DNA from: Paracoccus seriniphilus
Lineage (GTDB): Bacteria; Pseudomonadota; Alphaproteobacteria; Rhodobacterales; Rhodobacteraceae
Assembly (NCBI RefSeq): GCF_028553745.1
Contig: NZ_CP067129.1
Location: 850,501 to 914,500 of the forward strand
Direction of reading: 5' to 3'
DNA length: 64,000 bases
How positions within the stretch are numbered: the first letter of the stretch is position 1; each line of letters opens with the position of its first letter. This document shows positions 43,397 to 52,090 of this stretch, in pieces. The notes under the pieces are model-generated. The model did no database searches, was not told where the DNA came from, and saw only the letters and a list, made by a program, of their open reading frames with translations. The translations under genes were made by a program, and so were the position numbers.

Positions 43397-44131
43397 CTAC
43401 ATTCCGGCGACATTGGCAAGGCGGTCGCGGACCATGCTGCTGATCCGTGCCAGATCTGCGGCCAGGGCATGACCGGCCTGATGGTCGCGGGCCAGGGCGG
43501 TTGCGGCGGCCTCCAGCGCCGGGTCATGGGCAGAACGTGCCACTCCGGCCAGAAAGCGCGCAATGTAATCGATCGCGCCTGTGTCATGGGCATTGCCCAG
43601 AATTTCCGCGACATGGGCCAGATCGTCACGCAGGCCCGAGGCATCGGGCTGTACGACATCATCGGACAGAAGTCGCACGCCCGGCAACCGCGATTCAGGG
43701 GGCAGGCCGGACAGAATCGCCTGCTGGAATACCGCAAGGCTTTCCACCGGTTTGCTCAGAAAGCCATTGGCGCCGGCCGCAAGTGCAACCTCTTCCAGCG
43801 AGGGATCGCCGGAGATACCCAGAACCACCGGGACAGGTGGGACCGAACGGGAAATCTGTGCGATCAGATCTGCGCCATTGCCGTCGGGCAACCCCAGATC
43901 GACGATCACCACGGTGGGACGATAGGTCTTCAGATGCCGCGCCGCCGAGCGCAGACAGTCGGCCCGCCGAATCCGCGCGCCCGAGCGCAGGCACAACAGC
44001 CTGACCGCCTCGCTCGCGAAGCGCGAATCCTCGACCACCAGGACTGTCAGTCCGACCAATGGGCGCCCCGGCAGGGACATGCGCCACATCGGCAAGGCCT
44101 CTTTCGCAGTATTCCCGAGTTCGGTGTGCAT
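43397..44131 (-). CDS. response regulator with C-terminal helical (Hpt-like) domain
   Basis: A 244-residue protein. Residues about 28-145 form a CheY-type receiver: VLVVEDSRF (acidic pair), VIVDLGLPDGNG (phospho-acceptor Asp), GISG (Thr/Ser switch) and FLSKPV (Lys). The C-terminal about 80 residues are helical and resemble a histidine phosphotransfer bundle (RDDLAHVAEILGNAHDTGAIDY, ARDHQAGHALAADLARI), with histidines present but the exact phospho-His not identified. There is no DNA-binding domain, so it probably works in a phosphorelay. ATG 44131 is chosen because homology starts shortly after. Confidence 0.75.
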   Translation of the reverse strand: MHTELGNTAKEALPMWRMSLPGRPLVGLTVLVVEDSRFASEAVRLLCLRSGARIRRADCLRSAARHLKTYRPTVVIVDLGLPDGNGADLIAQISRSVPPVPVVLGISGDPSLEEVALAAGANGFLSKPVESLAVFQQAILSGLPPESRLPGVRLLSDDVVQPDASGLRDDLAHVAEILGNAHDTGAIDYIARFLAGVARSAHDPALEAAATALARDHQAGHALAADLARISSMVRDRLANVAGM

Positions 44132-44263
44132 GTTCCGTCCCCCGTCTTGCTTGGTTTCATGGCCAGTTAGCCCGTGATTCTCTAAGAACGGGTTAATGCG
44201 TGACAAGCTGTCCCTTTTGCTTTGCCCGCGAAACGCCTAGAAAAGTCCCAAATGGAGGCTGTG

Positions 44264-44668
44264 ATGATCGGACGACTCAATCACGTTGCTATCGCCGTTC
44301 CCGACCTGCAGGCGGCGGTTGCGCAATATGAAAATACGCTTGGCGCAAAGGTTCGTCCGGCGCAGGATGAACCCGATCATGGCGTGACGGTCGTCTTCAT
44401 CGACCTGCCCAACACCAAGATCGAGCTGCTGTATCCCCTGGGCGATGACAGCCCTATCAAGGGATTCCTCGACAAGAATCCCTCGGGCGGCATTCATCAC
44501 ATGTGCTTTGAGGTCGAAGATATCCTTGCCGCGCGCGACAAGCTGAAATCCGAGGGCGCCCGCGTTCTGGGCTCGGGCGAGCCCAGGATCGGCGCCCATG
44601 GCAAGCCGGTCCTGTTCCTGCATCCCAAGGATTTCAACGGCTGTCTGATCGAACTGGAGCAGGTCTGA
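44264..44668 (+). CDS. mce: methylmalonyl-CoA epimerase
   Basis: A 134-residue VOC-fold enzyme interconverting (R)- and (S)-methylmalonyl-CoA in propionyl-CoA degradation. It begins MIGRLNHVAIAVPDL (metal His), continues with IDLPNTKIELLYPLG (Glu) and GGIHHMCFEVEDI (His), and ends with VLFLHPKDFNGCLIELEQ (Glu). The start at 44264 matches the family; the open frame extends to 44222 without homology. It overlaps the following gene by one base. Confidence 0.93.
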   Translation: MIGRLNHVAIAVPDLQAAVAQYENTLGAKVRPAQDEPDHGVTVVFIDLPNTKIELLYPLGDDSPIKGFLDKNPSGGIHHMCFEVEDILAARDKLKSEGARVLGSGEPRIGAHGKPVLFLHPKDFNGCLIELEQV

Positions 44669-44937
44669 TGAACCTTACCGGCGGAATCGTTCTTTATGCC
44701 GTGCTGTGGTTCCTGACGCTGTTCGTCGTCATGCCCTTTGGTCAGCGCAGCCAGCAGGATGCCGGAGAGATCGTGCCCGGCACGCATGCCGGCGCGCCGG
44801 CCGATCTGCCCGTGAAACGCAAGGTGATCCTGACGACGCTGATCTCTTCCGTGCTTTGGTCGATTATCGCCGGAATCATCCTTGGCGGCTTTGTTACCCG
44901 CGCCGATATCGAGGGTCTTGATCAGATATTCCGCTGA
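44668..44937 (+). CDS. DUF1467 family membrane protein
   Basis: An 89-residue protein with two transmembrane helices (about 5-25 and 55-77) separated by a short polar loop. DUF1467 proteins regularly follow mce in Rhodobacterales; their function is unknown. The start shares TGATG with mce, so the two are coupled. Its 3' end overlaps the convergent EI24 gene by 44 bp. Confidence 0.85.
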   Translation: MNLTGGIVLYAVLWFLTLFVVMPFGQRSQQDAGEIVPGTHAGAPADLPVKRKVILTTLISSVLWSIIAGIILGGFVTRADIEGLDQIFR

Positions 44938-45610
44938 TCATGTGAAACAGATGGGTGAATGCGGCGGCGGCCAGCAATGGCACCGCAATGTTCACGAAGG
45001 GGATCGTCAGCCCGACAGCCACCAGCGCACCTGCCATCGTCACGCGGGTTGCATAGGTGCGCCTCAAGGCGGTGGCCTGTGTTTCCTTCAGATGGCGGCG
45101 GGCGGCCATCTGAAAGAACTCGCGCCCCAACAGCCAGCCATTGGCCCCATAGAACAGCACCGGCGACAGCGGGCCCAGAACCGGCGACAGGATCAGGGTC
45201 AGGATGCCGACCCCGATCACGGCGAGCATGACCGCCAGAGATTCCAGCAATCCGTCCAGAAAATCCAGCGGTTGGCCTCGGTGGTTGGGATAGTGGATCT
45301 CTTCCACCGCATCGGCGACGCGCTCGGCAAACAGCCCGGAAAAGCCCGCCGCGACCGGTGCCATCAGGAAGAATCCCAGAACCGGAAACAGCGCCAGAGA
45401 GCCCCAGGACAGGGCATGACCGATGTCGATCTCGCCCAGCCATGGCAGCGACAGATTGCCCGAGGCAAAATACCGGATCAGCCAGAAGGTCGCAGCCTGC
45501 AGCGCGATGAACAGCGCGATGGTCAGGCCAATGCCGGTCAGCACCAATGTCAGGATCCGCGGGCGCAGCAAATCCGCCCAGCCAGAGGCCAATGCGCGAA
45601 TGACGGTCAT
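44894..45610 (-). CDS. EI24/CysZ-like membrane protein
   Basis: A 238-residue protein with about four to five long hydrophobic helices, beginning MTVIRALASGWADLLRP and containing LSPVLGPLSPVLFYGANGWLLGREFFQMAARRH, the EI24-family hallmark. CysZ of this family carries sulfate, but many relatives are uncharacterised, so transport of sulfate is only a possibility. The start overlaps the nitroreductase stop as ATGA; an earlier in-frame ATG at 45850 lies within the other gene and is rejected. Confidence 0.8.
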   Translation of the reverse strand: MTVIRALASGWADLLRPRILTLVLTGIGLTIALFIALQAATFWLIRYFASGNLSLPWLGEIDIGHALSWGSLALFPVLGFFLMAPVAAGFSGLFAERVADAVEEIHYPNHRGQPLDFLDGLLESLAVMLAVIGVGILTLILSPVLGPLSPVLFYGANGWLLGREFFQMAARRHLKETQATALRRTYATRVTMAGALVAVGLTIPFVNIAVPLLAAAAFTHLFHMISGISDQDPRYRRG

Positions 45611-46179
45611 GCCAACCAGGTCGTCTTGGTGTCCAGATCGGGGCGGGGCCGTTCGGGCGGTGTCTCGCCGCGCGTGCCAATATGGATCAGCCCGGCAACG
45701 CGTTCGTGTTCGGCCAGACCCAGATGAGCCTGTCCGAAGCCCTTGTTCGCTGCAGCATGGCCGGTCAGCCAGGCCGCGCCCCAGCCCGAGGCCAGCGCCG
45801 CATTCACAAGGCCAAGGCAGACTGCGCCCGCAGACAGGAACTGTTCCCATTCGGGAATTTTCGGGCTGTCTACCGGCGACGAGATCACCGCAACCACCAG
45901 CGGAGAGGCAAAGGCCGAGGCGGCTTTTTCTGCGGCGGCGGCGTCCTGTCCCGATGCCAGCACCTCTTGCCGAAGGATCGGCGCCAGTCGGTCCAATGTC
46001 TCGCGTTGCAGGACCACGAAGCGCCAGGGCTCAAGCTTGCCGTGATCAGGCACCCGCGCGGCCAGCTTCAGCAACTGCATGATCTCGCTGCGGTCGGGTG
46101 CGGGGCCGGTCAAGAGCTTGGGCGGATGCGAGCGGCGCTGTGCCAGGAATTTCAGGGCGTCCGGGTTGCGGTGGTCCAT
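45607..46179 (-). CDS. nitroreductase family protein
   Basis: A 190-residue FMN-dependent nitroreductase-fold protein: LAQRRSHPPKLL (FMN contacts), KLAARVPDHGKLEPWRFVVL, GAVCLGLVNAALASGWGAAWLTG and LIHIGTRGE. This short form is of the YdjA type. Physiological substrate unknown. Coupled to the EI24 gene. Confidence 0.85.
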   Translation of the reverse strand: MDHRNPDALKFLAQRRSHPPKLLTGPAPDRSEIMQLLKLAARVPDHGKLEPWRFVVLQRETLDRLAPILRQEVLASGQDAAAAEKAASAFASPLVVAVISSPVDSPKIPEWEQFLSAGAVCLGLVNAALASGWGAAWLTGHAAANKGFGQAHLGLAEHERVAGLIHIGTRGETPPERPRPDLDTKTTWLA

Positions 46180-46285
46180 GCATGTCTCCTGTATCTGATC
46201 GCTGCGGCGGTTGTCTCAGAGGGCAGGGGAGAGCACAAGGCAAAGCCTCTTGCGTTCCCGACCCCGCGCGGGGCAAATTGCCGGC

Positions 46286-46534
46286 ATGACCGACCTGACC
46301 CATCTGGCAAAACCCGGCACGCAGATCCCCGTGCGCGCGACCCCGCAGGCGGGGCGCAACGAAATCCGTGTCGAGGACGGTCAGATCCGCATCTATGTCA
46401 CGGTCACGCCCGAAAAGGGCAAGGCCAATGAACGTATCCGAAAGCTGCTTGCCAAGGCGCTGGGGATCGCCAAGTCAAGACTGGTGCTGATGCGGGGCGA
46501 AACCTCGCGCGACAAGCTGTTTCGCGTCGATTAA
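46286..46534 (+). CDS. DUF167/YggU family protein
   Basis: An 82-residue protein with the family block PQAGRNEIRVEDGQIRIYVT, then PEKGKANERIRKLLAKALG and VLMRGETSRDKLFRV. Small conserved protein of unknown function; relatives in other organisms show no catalytic site. The start at 46286 was chosen because homology begins there. Confidence 0.87.
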   Translation: MTDLTHLAKPGTQIPVRATPQAGRNEIRVEDGQIRIYVTVTPEKGKANERIRKLLAKALGIAKSRLVLMRGETSRDKLFRVD

Positions 46535-46779
46535 CCCTTGGACAGGTCGAGGCGATAGTTGCCCTCGGGCAGGTTCAGCGCCAGCCGCAGCTCGGTCAAC
46601 TGATGCATCGTGAAGGAGATGCGCGAGACCTGATCGGTTTTCGGGTCCATCTGTTCCAGAACGACACGGTCATCGAAGGAAAGGATGACGATATCTTCGT
46701 TCAGCGGGCGGGAATTCGGCTCGACCTCGTCGATCAATGTGATGACGGTGGCATCGAAGTCATGTTCGATGGTGAACAT
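46531..46779 (-). CDS. conserved hypothetical protein
   Basis: An 82-residue acidic protein (MFTIEHDFDATVITLIDE, ILSFDDRVVLEQMDP, LTELRLALNLPEGNYRL). No domain recognised; sequences of this kind appear to be confined to Rhodobacterales. The ATG is preceded by a clear AAGGAGATT site, which supports that it is a real gene. Its stop overlaps that of the convergent YggU-like gene by 4 bp. Confidence 0.7.
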   Translation of the reverse strand: MFTIEHDFDATVITLIDEVEPNSRPLNEDIVILSFDDRVVLEQMDPKTDQVSRISFTMHQLTELRLALNLPEGNYRLDLSKG

Positions 46780-46921
46780 CGCAATCTCCTTTTTGTTCCC
46801 TCGACATTCGCCTGAACCGGGCGGCACGGCAAGGCAACAGGGTTTGCGCCCCCCCTCTGGGCCGGTTAAACAGGGCAAAAGGTCGTGATGAATGCGACCC
46901 ATCGCATGTCATGAGGCGGGA

Positions 46922-47689
46922 ATGAGCAACAGCATCTTGGCTCGCATTTGTGCGGCGACCGTGCTGGTCGGCGCCTTGGCTCTGACGGCCTGTACCCCGG
47001 TTCCGGTGGAGCCGACGCAGGATCGTGCTTCGGCGCCGGTGACAGAGCGCGCGCCCGTCATGGAAAATGACGGCACGCCGGAAAGCACTGCGCGCACATT
47101 CATCAGCGTCATGAGCCGCATGGAACCCGCCGTCGAGCGCGAATGCCGGCAGCGGCGGACCCAGCCGATCAACTGTGACTTCCTCTTCGTCATCGATGAC
47201 CGGCCGGGGCAGGAACCCAATGCCTATCAGACCGTGGATGAAACCGGCCGCCCGATCATCGCCTTGACCCTGTCCCTGATCGCGGCCACGCGGAATGGGG
47301 ATGAAATCGCCTTTGTCGTGGGCCATGAGGCCAGCCACCACGTGCTGAACCATCTGGACCGCAAGGCAGGGGCTGCAGCCGTCGGGGCAGAGATTCTGGG
47401 CAGCATCGCCTCGGTCTATGGCGGCGATGAAGATGCCATCGAAACGGCACAGCGTATCGGGGCCTCGGTGGGATCGCGCTATTATTCCAAGGAATGGGAG
47501 CTGCAGGCTGACTACCTTGGTGCGATCATGGCGCTTAACGCGGGATATGATCCGGTGCATGGGGCGCAGTTCTTTGCCCGCATTCCCGATCCCGGCGATC
47601 ATATCCTGGGCACCCACCCCTCTCGGGCTGCCCGGATAGCCCAGGTCCAACGGGCCGTGGAAGACGTTCGCAACGGTCGGGTGTATTGA
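46922..47689 (+). CDS. M48-family metallopeptidase lipoprotein
   Basis: A 255-residue protein with a lipoprotein signal (hydrophobic stretch then LALTAC lipobox, Cys24), a spacer and an M48 peptidase domain. The zinc motif is HEASH within VVGHEASHHVLNH; the third ligand is the Glu in KEWELQADYLGA. LGTHPSRAARI is the conserved C-terminal segment. Periplasmic or outer-membrane-anchored protein quality control of the LoiP/BepA type is likely. Confidence 0.86.
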   Translation: MSNSILARICAATVLVGALALTACTPVPVEPTQDRASAPVTERAPVMENDGTPESTARTFISVMSRMEPAVERECRQRRTQPINCDFLFVIDDRPGQEPNAYQTVDETGRPIIALTLSLIAATRNGDEIAFVVGHEASHHVLNHLDRKAGAAAVGAEILGSIASVYGGDEDAIETAQRIGASVGSRYYSKEWELQADYLGAIMALNAGYDPVHGAQFFARIPDPGDHILGTHPSRAARIAQVQRAVEDVRNGRVY

Positions 47690-47777
47690 GCCGATGGGCG
47701 GCACCCTCTGGCGCGCAGGCATGGCCTGCCGCCTGAGATTCACGGGTTCCAACCAGTGCCTGCGGCCGAATGTCCTT

Positions 47778-47813
47778 AAGCGGATTTCCGCCCATTGAGG
47801 CGGTAATCCGCTT
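47778..47813 (+). terminator. long stem-loop after the M48 gene
   Basis: AAGCGGATT-T-CCGCC and GGCGG-T-AATCCGCTT pair over 15 positions with a single T-T mismatch, loop CATTGA. It has no T-run (followed by GAAAATC), so termination would be atypical; a structured RNA is an alternative. Confidence 0.5.
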
Positions 47814-47945
47814 GAAAATCGTCATGAAAGTTTTGGGTTTACAGGCTTGCTCTGTTGCATTTTGGTCGCATTCCCTGCCCGGCTCCAGAAAAGTTTTCAA
47901 ATATTTATTAATTAACAGGCATTTATGGTGGTTGCGTGGCGCCGG

Positions 47946-47963
47946 TTGCGCAATTTGCGCAAT
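47946..47963. promoter_or_regulatory. tandem TTGCGCAAT palindrome, probable operator
   Basis: Two adjacent 9-mers TTGCGCAAT; together bases 47946-47962 form a perfect palindrome TTGCGCAA-T-TTGCGCAA. It lies 133 bp upstream of the small gene at 48096. No known regulator with this exact site was recognised. Confidence 0.4.
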
Positions 47964-48095
47964 TTTGCCTATAAGGGTGTTGAAAAATGCTGGATCATGA
48001 GCGGATTTTTGCTTTACTGCATTTACAGCGTACATAAATACCGCATCGGTCCCAGTAACCCGATCGTGTTGAATCGACTATCGAGAGAGGTGCCC

Positions 48096-48479
48096 ATGAT
48101 CGGGGTTATTGTCTGGAGCAGTTCAGAGCGTGAAAAAGCCGTCATATGGTGCGAAGACCATGCCTCTCTTGCCTATTTGCAGGGCCGGGTCGATTTCGCC
48201 GAGGCGGCGGACTGGCCTGAACCGGGCGATCTGGTCGAACTGAATTCCGAAATCGTCGGAAAACTGCGTTTCGCGCGGCAGGTTTGCGTGCTGCAGGACC
48301 GGGCCTGTCCGGATCTGCCCGATATGCTGAACCGCGCGGCCGAGACATCCGCGGCGGATCAGGCGCAGCCAAAGGAATGCCATCTGCGCGTGGTCTCGCG
48401 TCAGGAAGATGTTGGCCCATCCCGCCGGACCTCTGCAGCGCAAGGCGCGCCTGTGCGCAGTTTGTGCGCCGGGCACTAG
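48096..48479 (+). CDS. conserved hypothetical protein
   Basis: A 127-residue protein; the conserved part is the N-terminal 90 residues (MIGVIVWSSSEREKAVIWCEDHASLAYLQG, DFAEAADWPEPGDLVEL). The C-terminal tail is Ser/Ala/Arg-rich. A GAGAGAGG ribosome-binding site precedes ATG 48096. No motif indicates a function. The family appears typical of Rhodobacteraceae. Confidence 0.65.
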   Translation: MIGVIVWSSSEREKAVIWCEDHASLAYLQGRVDFAEAADWPEPGDLVELNSEIVGKLRFARQVCVLQDRACPDLPDMLNRAAETSAADQAQPKECHLRVVSRQEDVGPSRRTSAAQGAPVRSLCAGH

Positions 48480-48518
48480 CCGCCCGACGTCCAATGCCAT
48501 GATGGCGGCCGTCGCCGC

Positions 48519-49079
48519 TCAGGCACCGCGCGCCAGAGCCGCCACGCCGGTCCGCGCCAGATCCGAGAGACCCAGCGGTCGCATGAGATCGGCAAAAGCA
48601 TCCAGCTTGGATGATGTTCCGACCAGTTCGAACACAAAGCTTTCCAGCGTCGAATCAACGACATTCGCCCGGAAAATCTCGGCGATCCGCAGCGCCTCGA
48701 CACGCTTGTCACCCTGTCCCGCGACCTTGAACAGTCCCAGTTCACGCTCGACCGAAGGGCCTTCGACCGTCAGATCGTGCACTTCGTGAACGGGAACGAT
48801 TCGTCCAAGCTGTGCCTTGATCTGTTCGATGATCGCGGGTGTGCCGCGGGTGACGACGGTGATGCGTGACTGATGTCCCGCGTGATCGACCTCGGCAACC
48901 GTCAGGCTGTCGATGTTGTAGCCGCGCCCGGAAAACAGGCCGATGACCCGGGCCAGAACGCCGGGTTCGTTTTCAACCATGACCGCCAGCGTGTGACGTT
49001 CTTCATATTCGGCATTGGGGTCGCGCAGGTCATAAGCCGAGTGGCTGGACGCGCCCTTCTGGATGTTCAGTGCATTCAT
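48519..49079 (-). CDS. ilvN: acetolactate synthase small (regulatory) subunit
   Basis: A 186-residue regulatory subunit of acetohydroxyacid synthase, which binds valine for feedback inhibition. The ACT domain starts at about residue 29: HTLAVMVENEPGVLARVIGLFSGRGYNIDSLTV; a second ACT-like domain follows (ELGLFKVAG, ANVVDSTLESFVFELVG). It lies 67 bp downstream of the large subunit on the same strand. Either ilvN or ilvH is used as symbol for this subunit. Confidence 0.95.
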   Translation of the reverse strand: MNALNIQKGASSHSAYDLRDPNAEYEERHTLAVMVENEPGVLARVIGLFSGRGYNIDSLTVAEVDHAGHQSRITVVTRGTPAIIEQIKAQLGRIVPVHEVHDLTVEGPSVERELGLFKVAGQGDKRVEALRIAEIFRANVVDSTLESFVFELVGTSSKLDAFADLMRPLGLSDLARTGVAALARGA

Positions 49080-49146
49080 GTTCTGCCCCTAACTGATGGT
49101 GCATCGGGAAATTGATCTGCGGGGGACGGCCCCCCGCAGGAGGTCG

Positions 49147-50901
49147 TCAGACCAGAACCGCGCCTTCGGACTGAATCGCTCCCTGGGTTTCGGCGTCGCC
49201 CAGCAGCATTTCGTTATGCGGTTTGCCCGAGGGGATCATCGGGAAGCAGTTTTCATGCTTTTCGACCAGAACATCCAGGATGAAGGGGCCATCGTAGTCG
49301 ATCATTTCCTGGATCGCGGCGTCCAGATCCTTGGGGTCACGAACCTGCGCGCCCTTGCAGCCAAAGGCTTCGGCCAGCTTGATGAAATCGGGCAGGCTGT
49401 CCGACCAGCTTTGGCTATAGCGTTCACCATGCAGCAATTGCTGCCATTGGCGGACCATGCCCAGACGTTCGTTGTTCAGGATGAACTGCTTGACCGGCAG
49501 GCGGAACTGCACGGCCGTGCCCATTTCCTGCATGTTCATCAGCCAACTGGCGTCACCCGCGACATTGATGACCAGGGCTTCGGGATGCGCCATCTGCACG
49601 CCGATCGATGCCGGCAGCCCATAGCCCATCGTTCCCAGGCCGCCCGAGGTCATCCAGTGATTCGGTTCGTCAAAGCCCAGGAATTGCGCCGCCCACATCT
49701 GATGCTGGCCGACCTCGGTGGTGACATAGCGGTCATGTCCCTTGGTCAGGGCCTCAAGGCGCTGCAGCGCATGCTGGGGCTTGATGATCGTATCGCTGTT
49801 GCGGAAGAACAGGCAGTTCTTGGACTTCCAGCCCTCGATCTGTTCCCACCATTTGCCAAGCGCCGCCTTGTTGGTCTTGCGTCCGCGCGATTTCCACACC
49901 TTCAGCAGGTCTTCCAGAACATGGCCGACATCGCCAACGATGGGCAGATCGACATGGATGACCTTGTTGATCGACGAAGGATCGATGTCGATATGCGCCT
50001 TGACCGAGCCGGGGCTGAAATCCGCGATGCGCCCGGTTATGCGGTCGTCGAAACGCGCGCCGATATTGATCATCAGGTCACAGCCATGCATGGCCAGATT
50101 GGCCTCATACAGACCGTGCATGCCCAGCATCCCGATCCAGTTCGGACCCGAGGCCGGATAGGCGCCCAGCCCCATCAGGGTCGAGGTCACTGGAATGCCG
50201 GTCGCATCGGCCAGTTCGCGCAGCAGCTGGCTGGCACCCGGCCCGGAATTGATCACACCGCCGCCGGTATACAGGATCGGGCGTTCGGCCTGTTCGATCA
50301 TTTCGACAAGGCGGGTAATCGCATTGATGTCGCCCTTGCGCACCGGCTGATAGCGGCCCGTCTCGACCTGCTTGGGGCCGACGTATTCGGCAGTTGCGAA
50401 CTGAACATCCTTGGGGATGTCGATCAGAACCGGTCCGGGGCGGCCGGATGTGGCGACCTGGAAACCCTTGTGGATCGTTTCCGACAGCTTGCTGGTGTCC
50501 TTCACCAGCCAGTTGTGCTTGGTGCAGGGGCGGGTGATGCCGACGGTATCGGCCTCCTGAAAGCCATCTGTGCCGATCATGAAGGTCGGAACCTGTCCCG
50601 ACAGCACCACGAGCGGGATCGAATCCAGCAGGGCATCGGTCAGCCCGGTCACGGCGTTGGTCGCTCCCGGCCCTGATGTCACCAGAACAACCCCGGGCTT
50701 GCCGGTGGCGCGGGCATAACCCTCGGCCATATGCACCGCACCCTGTTCGTGACGCACCAACACATGAGTGATGTCGTTCTGCTGGAATATCTCGTCGTAG
50801 ATGGGTAGGACCGCCCCGCCCGGATAGCCGAATACGGTATCGACGCCCTGATCGCGCAGCGCTTCGACCACCATTCTTGCACCCGTCATCATTCGGGACA
50901 T
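49147..50901 (-). CDS. ilvB: acetolactate synthase large (catalytic) subunit
   Basis: A 584-residue thiamine-diphosphate enzyme, first common step of branched-chain amino acid synthesis. Landmarks: GYPGGAVLPIYDE, RHEQGAVHMAEGYARA (catalytic Glu), SGPGATNAVTG, the FAD-binding middle domain and the ThDP motif GDASWLMNMQEMGTAVQ (GDx25N). The start at 50901 (MSRMMTGARM) fits the family; the frame extends to 50925. A consensus-like promoter lies 58 bp upstream. Confidence 0.95.
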   Translation of the reverse strand: MSRMMTGARMVVEALRDQGVDTVFGYPGGAVLPIYDEIFQQNDITHVLVRHEQGAVHMAEGYARATGKPGVVLVTSGPGATNAVTGLTDALLDSIPLVVLSGQVPTFMIGTDGFQEADTVGITRPCTKHNWLVKDTSKLSETIHKGFQVATSGRPGPVLIDIPKDVQFATAEYVGPKQVETGRYQPVRKGDINAITRLVEMIEQAERPILYTGGGVINSGPGASQLLRELADATGIPVTSTLMGLGAYPASGPNWIGMLGMHGLYEANLAMHGCDLMINIGARFDDRITGRIADFSPGSVKAHIDIDPSSINKVIHVDLPIVGDVGHVLEDLLKVWKSRGRKTNKAALGKWWEQIEGWKSKNCLFFRNSDTIIKPQHALQRLEALTKGHDRYVTTEVGQHQMWAAQFLGFDEPNHWMTSGGLGTMGYGLPASIGVQMAHPEALVINVAGDASWLMNMQEMGTAVQFRLPVKQFILNNERLGMVRQWQQLLHGERYSQSWSDSLPDFIKLAEAFGCKGAQVRDPKDLDAAIQEMIDYDGPFILDVLVEKHENCFPMIPSGKPHNEMLLGDAETQGAIQSEGAVLV

Positions 50902-50958
50902 CTTTTCCACTCCATCTTGTCTCATTTCACCGGCCGGTGTCGGACCCGGTGTCGGCGC

Positions 50959-50987
50959 AAATTATGGAGGGTGTCAGGTATGGTCAA
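50959..50987 (-). promoter_or_regulatory. probable promoter of ilvBN
   Basis: On the minus strand TTGACC (50982-50987), 17-bp spacer, TAATTT (50959-50964). The leader begins with two copies of CCGGTGTCGG (complement orientation) 12 bp apart at 50934-50943 and 50946-50955. No leader peptide attenuator was recognised. Confidence 0.6.
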
Positions 50988-51053
50988 TGGGGTGTGTCGG
51001 ATAAAATGACGCAGTGGGGCAAAATATTGTAATTTTCTTTCGCGACTTTCGGT

Positions 51054-51902
51054 CTATCGGTTGAATTGTGGCAGGGCGATCCGCGCTACCTGCTCGACGA
51101 TCGGATCGACGGACAGCGGATGAGACTCATTTGAATGGGACTCGGGGTCGCCGATATCCTGCCAGACCCCGCCCTTGTAGATTTCCAGCGCAGAGAAGCG
51201 CGCCTTGTAATCCATCTTGCGGCTGCCCGGCACCCAATAGCCCAGATAGACATAGGGCAGTTTGGCCGCCCGTGCGATCTCTATATGATCCAGGATCAGA
51301 TAGGTGCCCAGGCTCGCCGCGCTCATGGTCGTATCGTAAAAGCTGTAGACAAGGCTCAGCCCGTCATCCAGCACATCGGTCAGACAGACGGCGGCCAGAT
51401 GATCCACGTCTTCGGTGCCGTTTCCGGCCTGTTGCGCGTTGCCGCGATATTCGATGACGCGGGTCTTGACGGGCGTTTCCTCGATCATCGCGGCGAACTC
51501 GAAGATATCCATATCGGCCATGCCGCCATCGGCATGGCGATTGTCCAGATACTGGCGGAACAGATCATATTGTTCCTCGGTTGCCCAGGCGCTGGTGGCC
51601 AGCCGGCGGATCGACCGGTTGCGCCGCAGCAGGCGGCGCTGCGTGCGGCTGGGCCTGAAATCGGCGACCCGGATGCGCGCCGACATGCAGGCGACACAGC
51701 TTTCGCAACTGGGCCGGTAAAGCACGTTCTGGGATCTGCGGAATCCCTGCCGCGACAGGGCATTGTTCAACTCGACTGCGTTCTCTCCGTGCAGCGCCGT
51801 GAACAATTTGCGTTCGGCGCGGCCATGCAGATAGGGGCATGGCTGCGGCGCGGTCACATAGAATTGTGGCGCATGGGGCAGCGTATGGCGCATCAGATGC
51901 AC
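51054..51902 (-). CDS. bpt: aspartate/glutamate leucyltransferase
   Basis: A 282-residue leucyl-tRNA-protein transferase that adds Leu to N-terminal Asp/Glu, marking proteins for ClpSAP. Family features: [22 protein letters not shown], the Cys-rich block [16 protein letters not shown] and, near the C-terminus, [20 protein letters not shown]. Length and order match Bpt. Divergent from glnE with 188 bp between them. Confidence 0.93.
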   Translation of the reverse strand: MHLMRHTLPHAPQFYVTAPQPCPYLHGRAERKLFTALHGENAVELNNALSRQGFRRSQNVLYRPSCESCVACMSARIRVADFRPSRTQRRLLRRNRSIRRLATSAWATEEQYDLFRQYLDNRHADGGMADMDIFEFAAMIEETPVKTRVIEYRGNAQQAGNGTEDVDHLAAVCLTDVLDDGLSLVYSFYDTTMSAASLGTYLILDHIEIARAAKLPYVYLGYWVPGSRKMDYKARFSALEIYKGGVWQDIGDPESHSNESHPLSVDPIVEQVARIALPQFNR

Positions 51903-52090
51903 CTCGCGCGGCGATTGAACAGGTCACATTTCATCATGCGTGCGCTTACGGGTCCGGGATCGCCTCTGTTGAACTGGATCAAAGCCTAGCAACGAAACCG
52001 CCATGCGCCAAGCGCCGAAAGCGTCAATTGATCACGAGTGGGGTGTCGTGCTCCGTTGACGGCGCAACGGCTTTGTCTAGTGTGACGAAC

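Larger units (their letters stand above)
47690..48095. other. 406-bp intergenic region with strong hairpin and tandem palindrome
   Basis: No gene is supported here. It contains a long stem-loop (47778-47813), an AT-rich stretch around 47895-47930 and a perfect 17-bp palindrome (47946-47962) ahead of the gene at 48096. It could hold the promoter and control elements of that gene, and possibly a small RNA. Confidence 0.5.
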
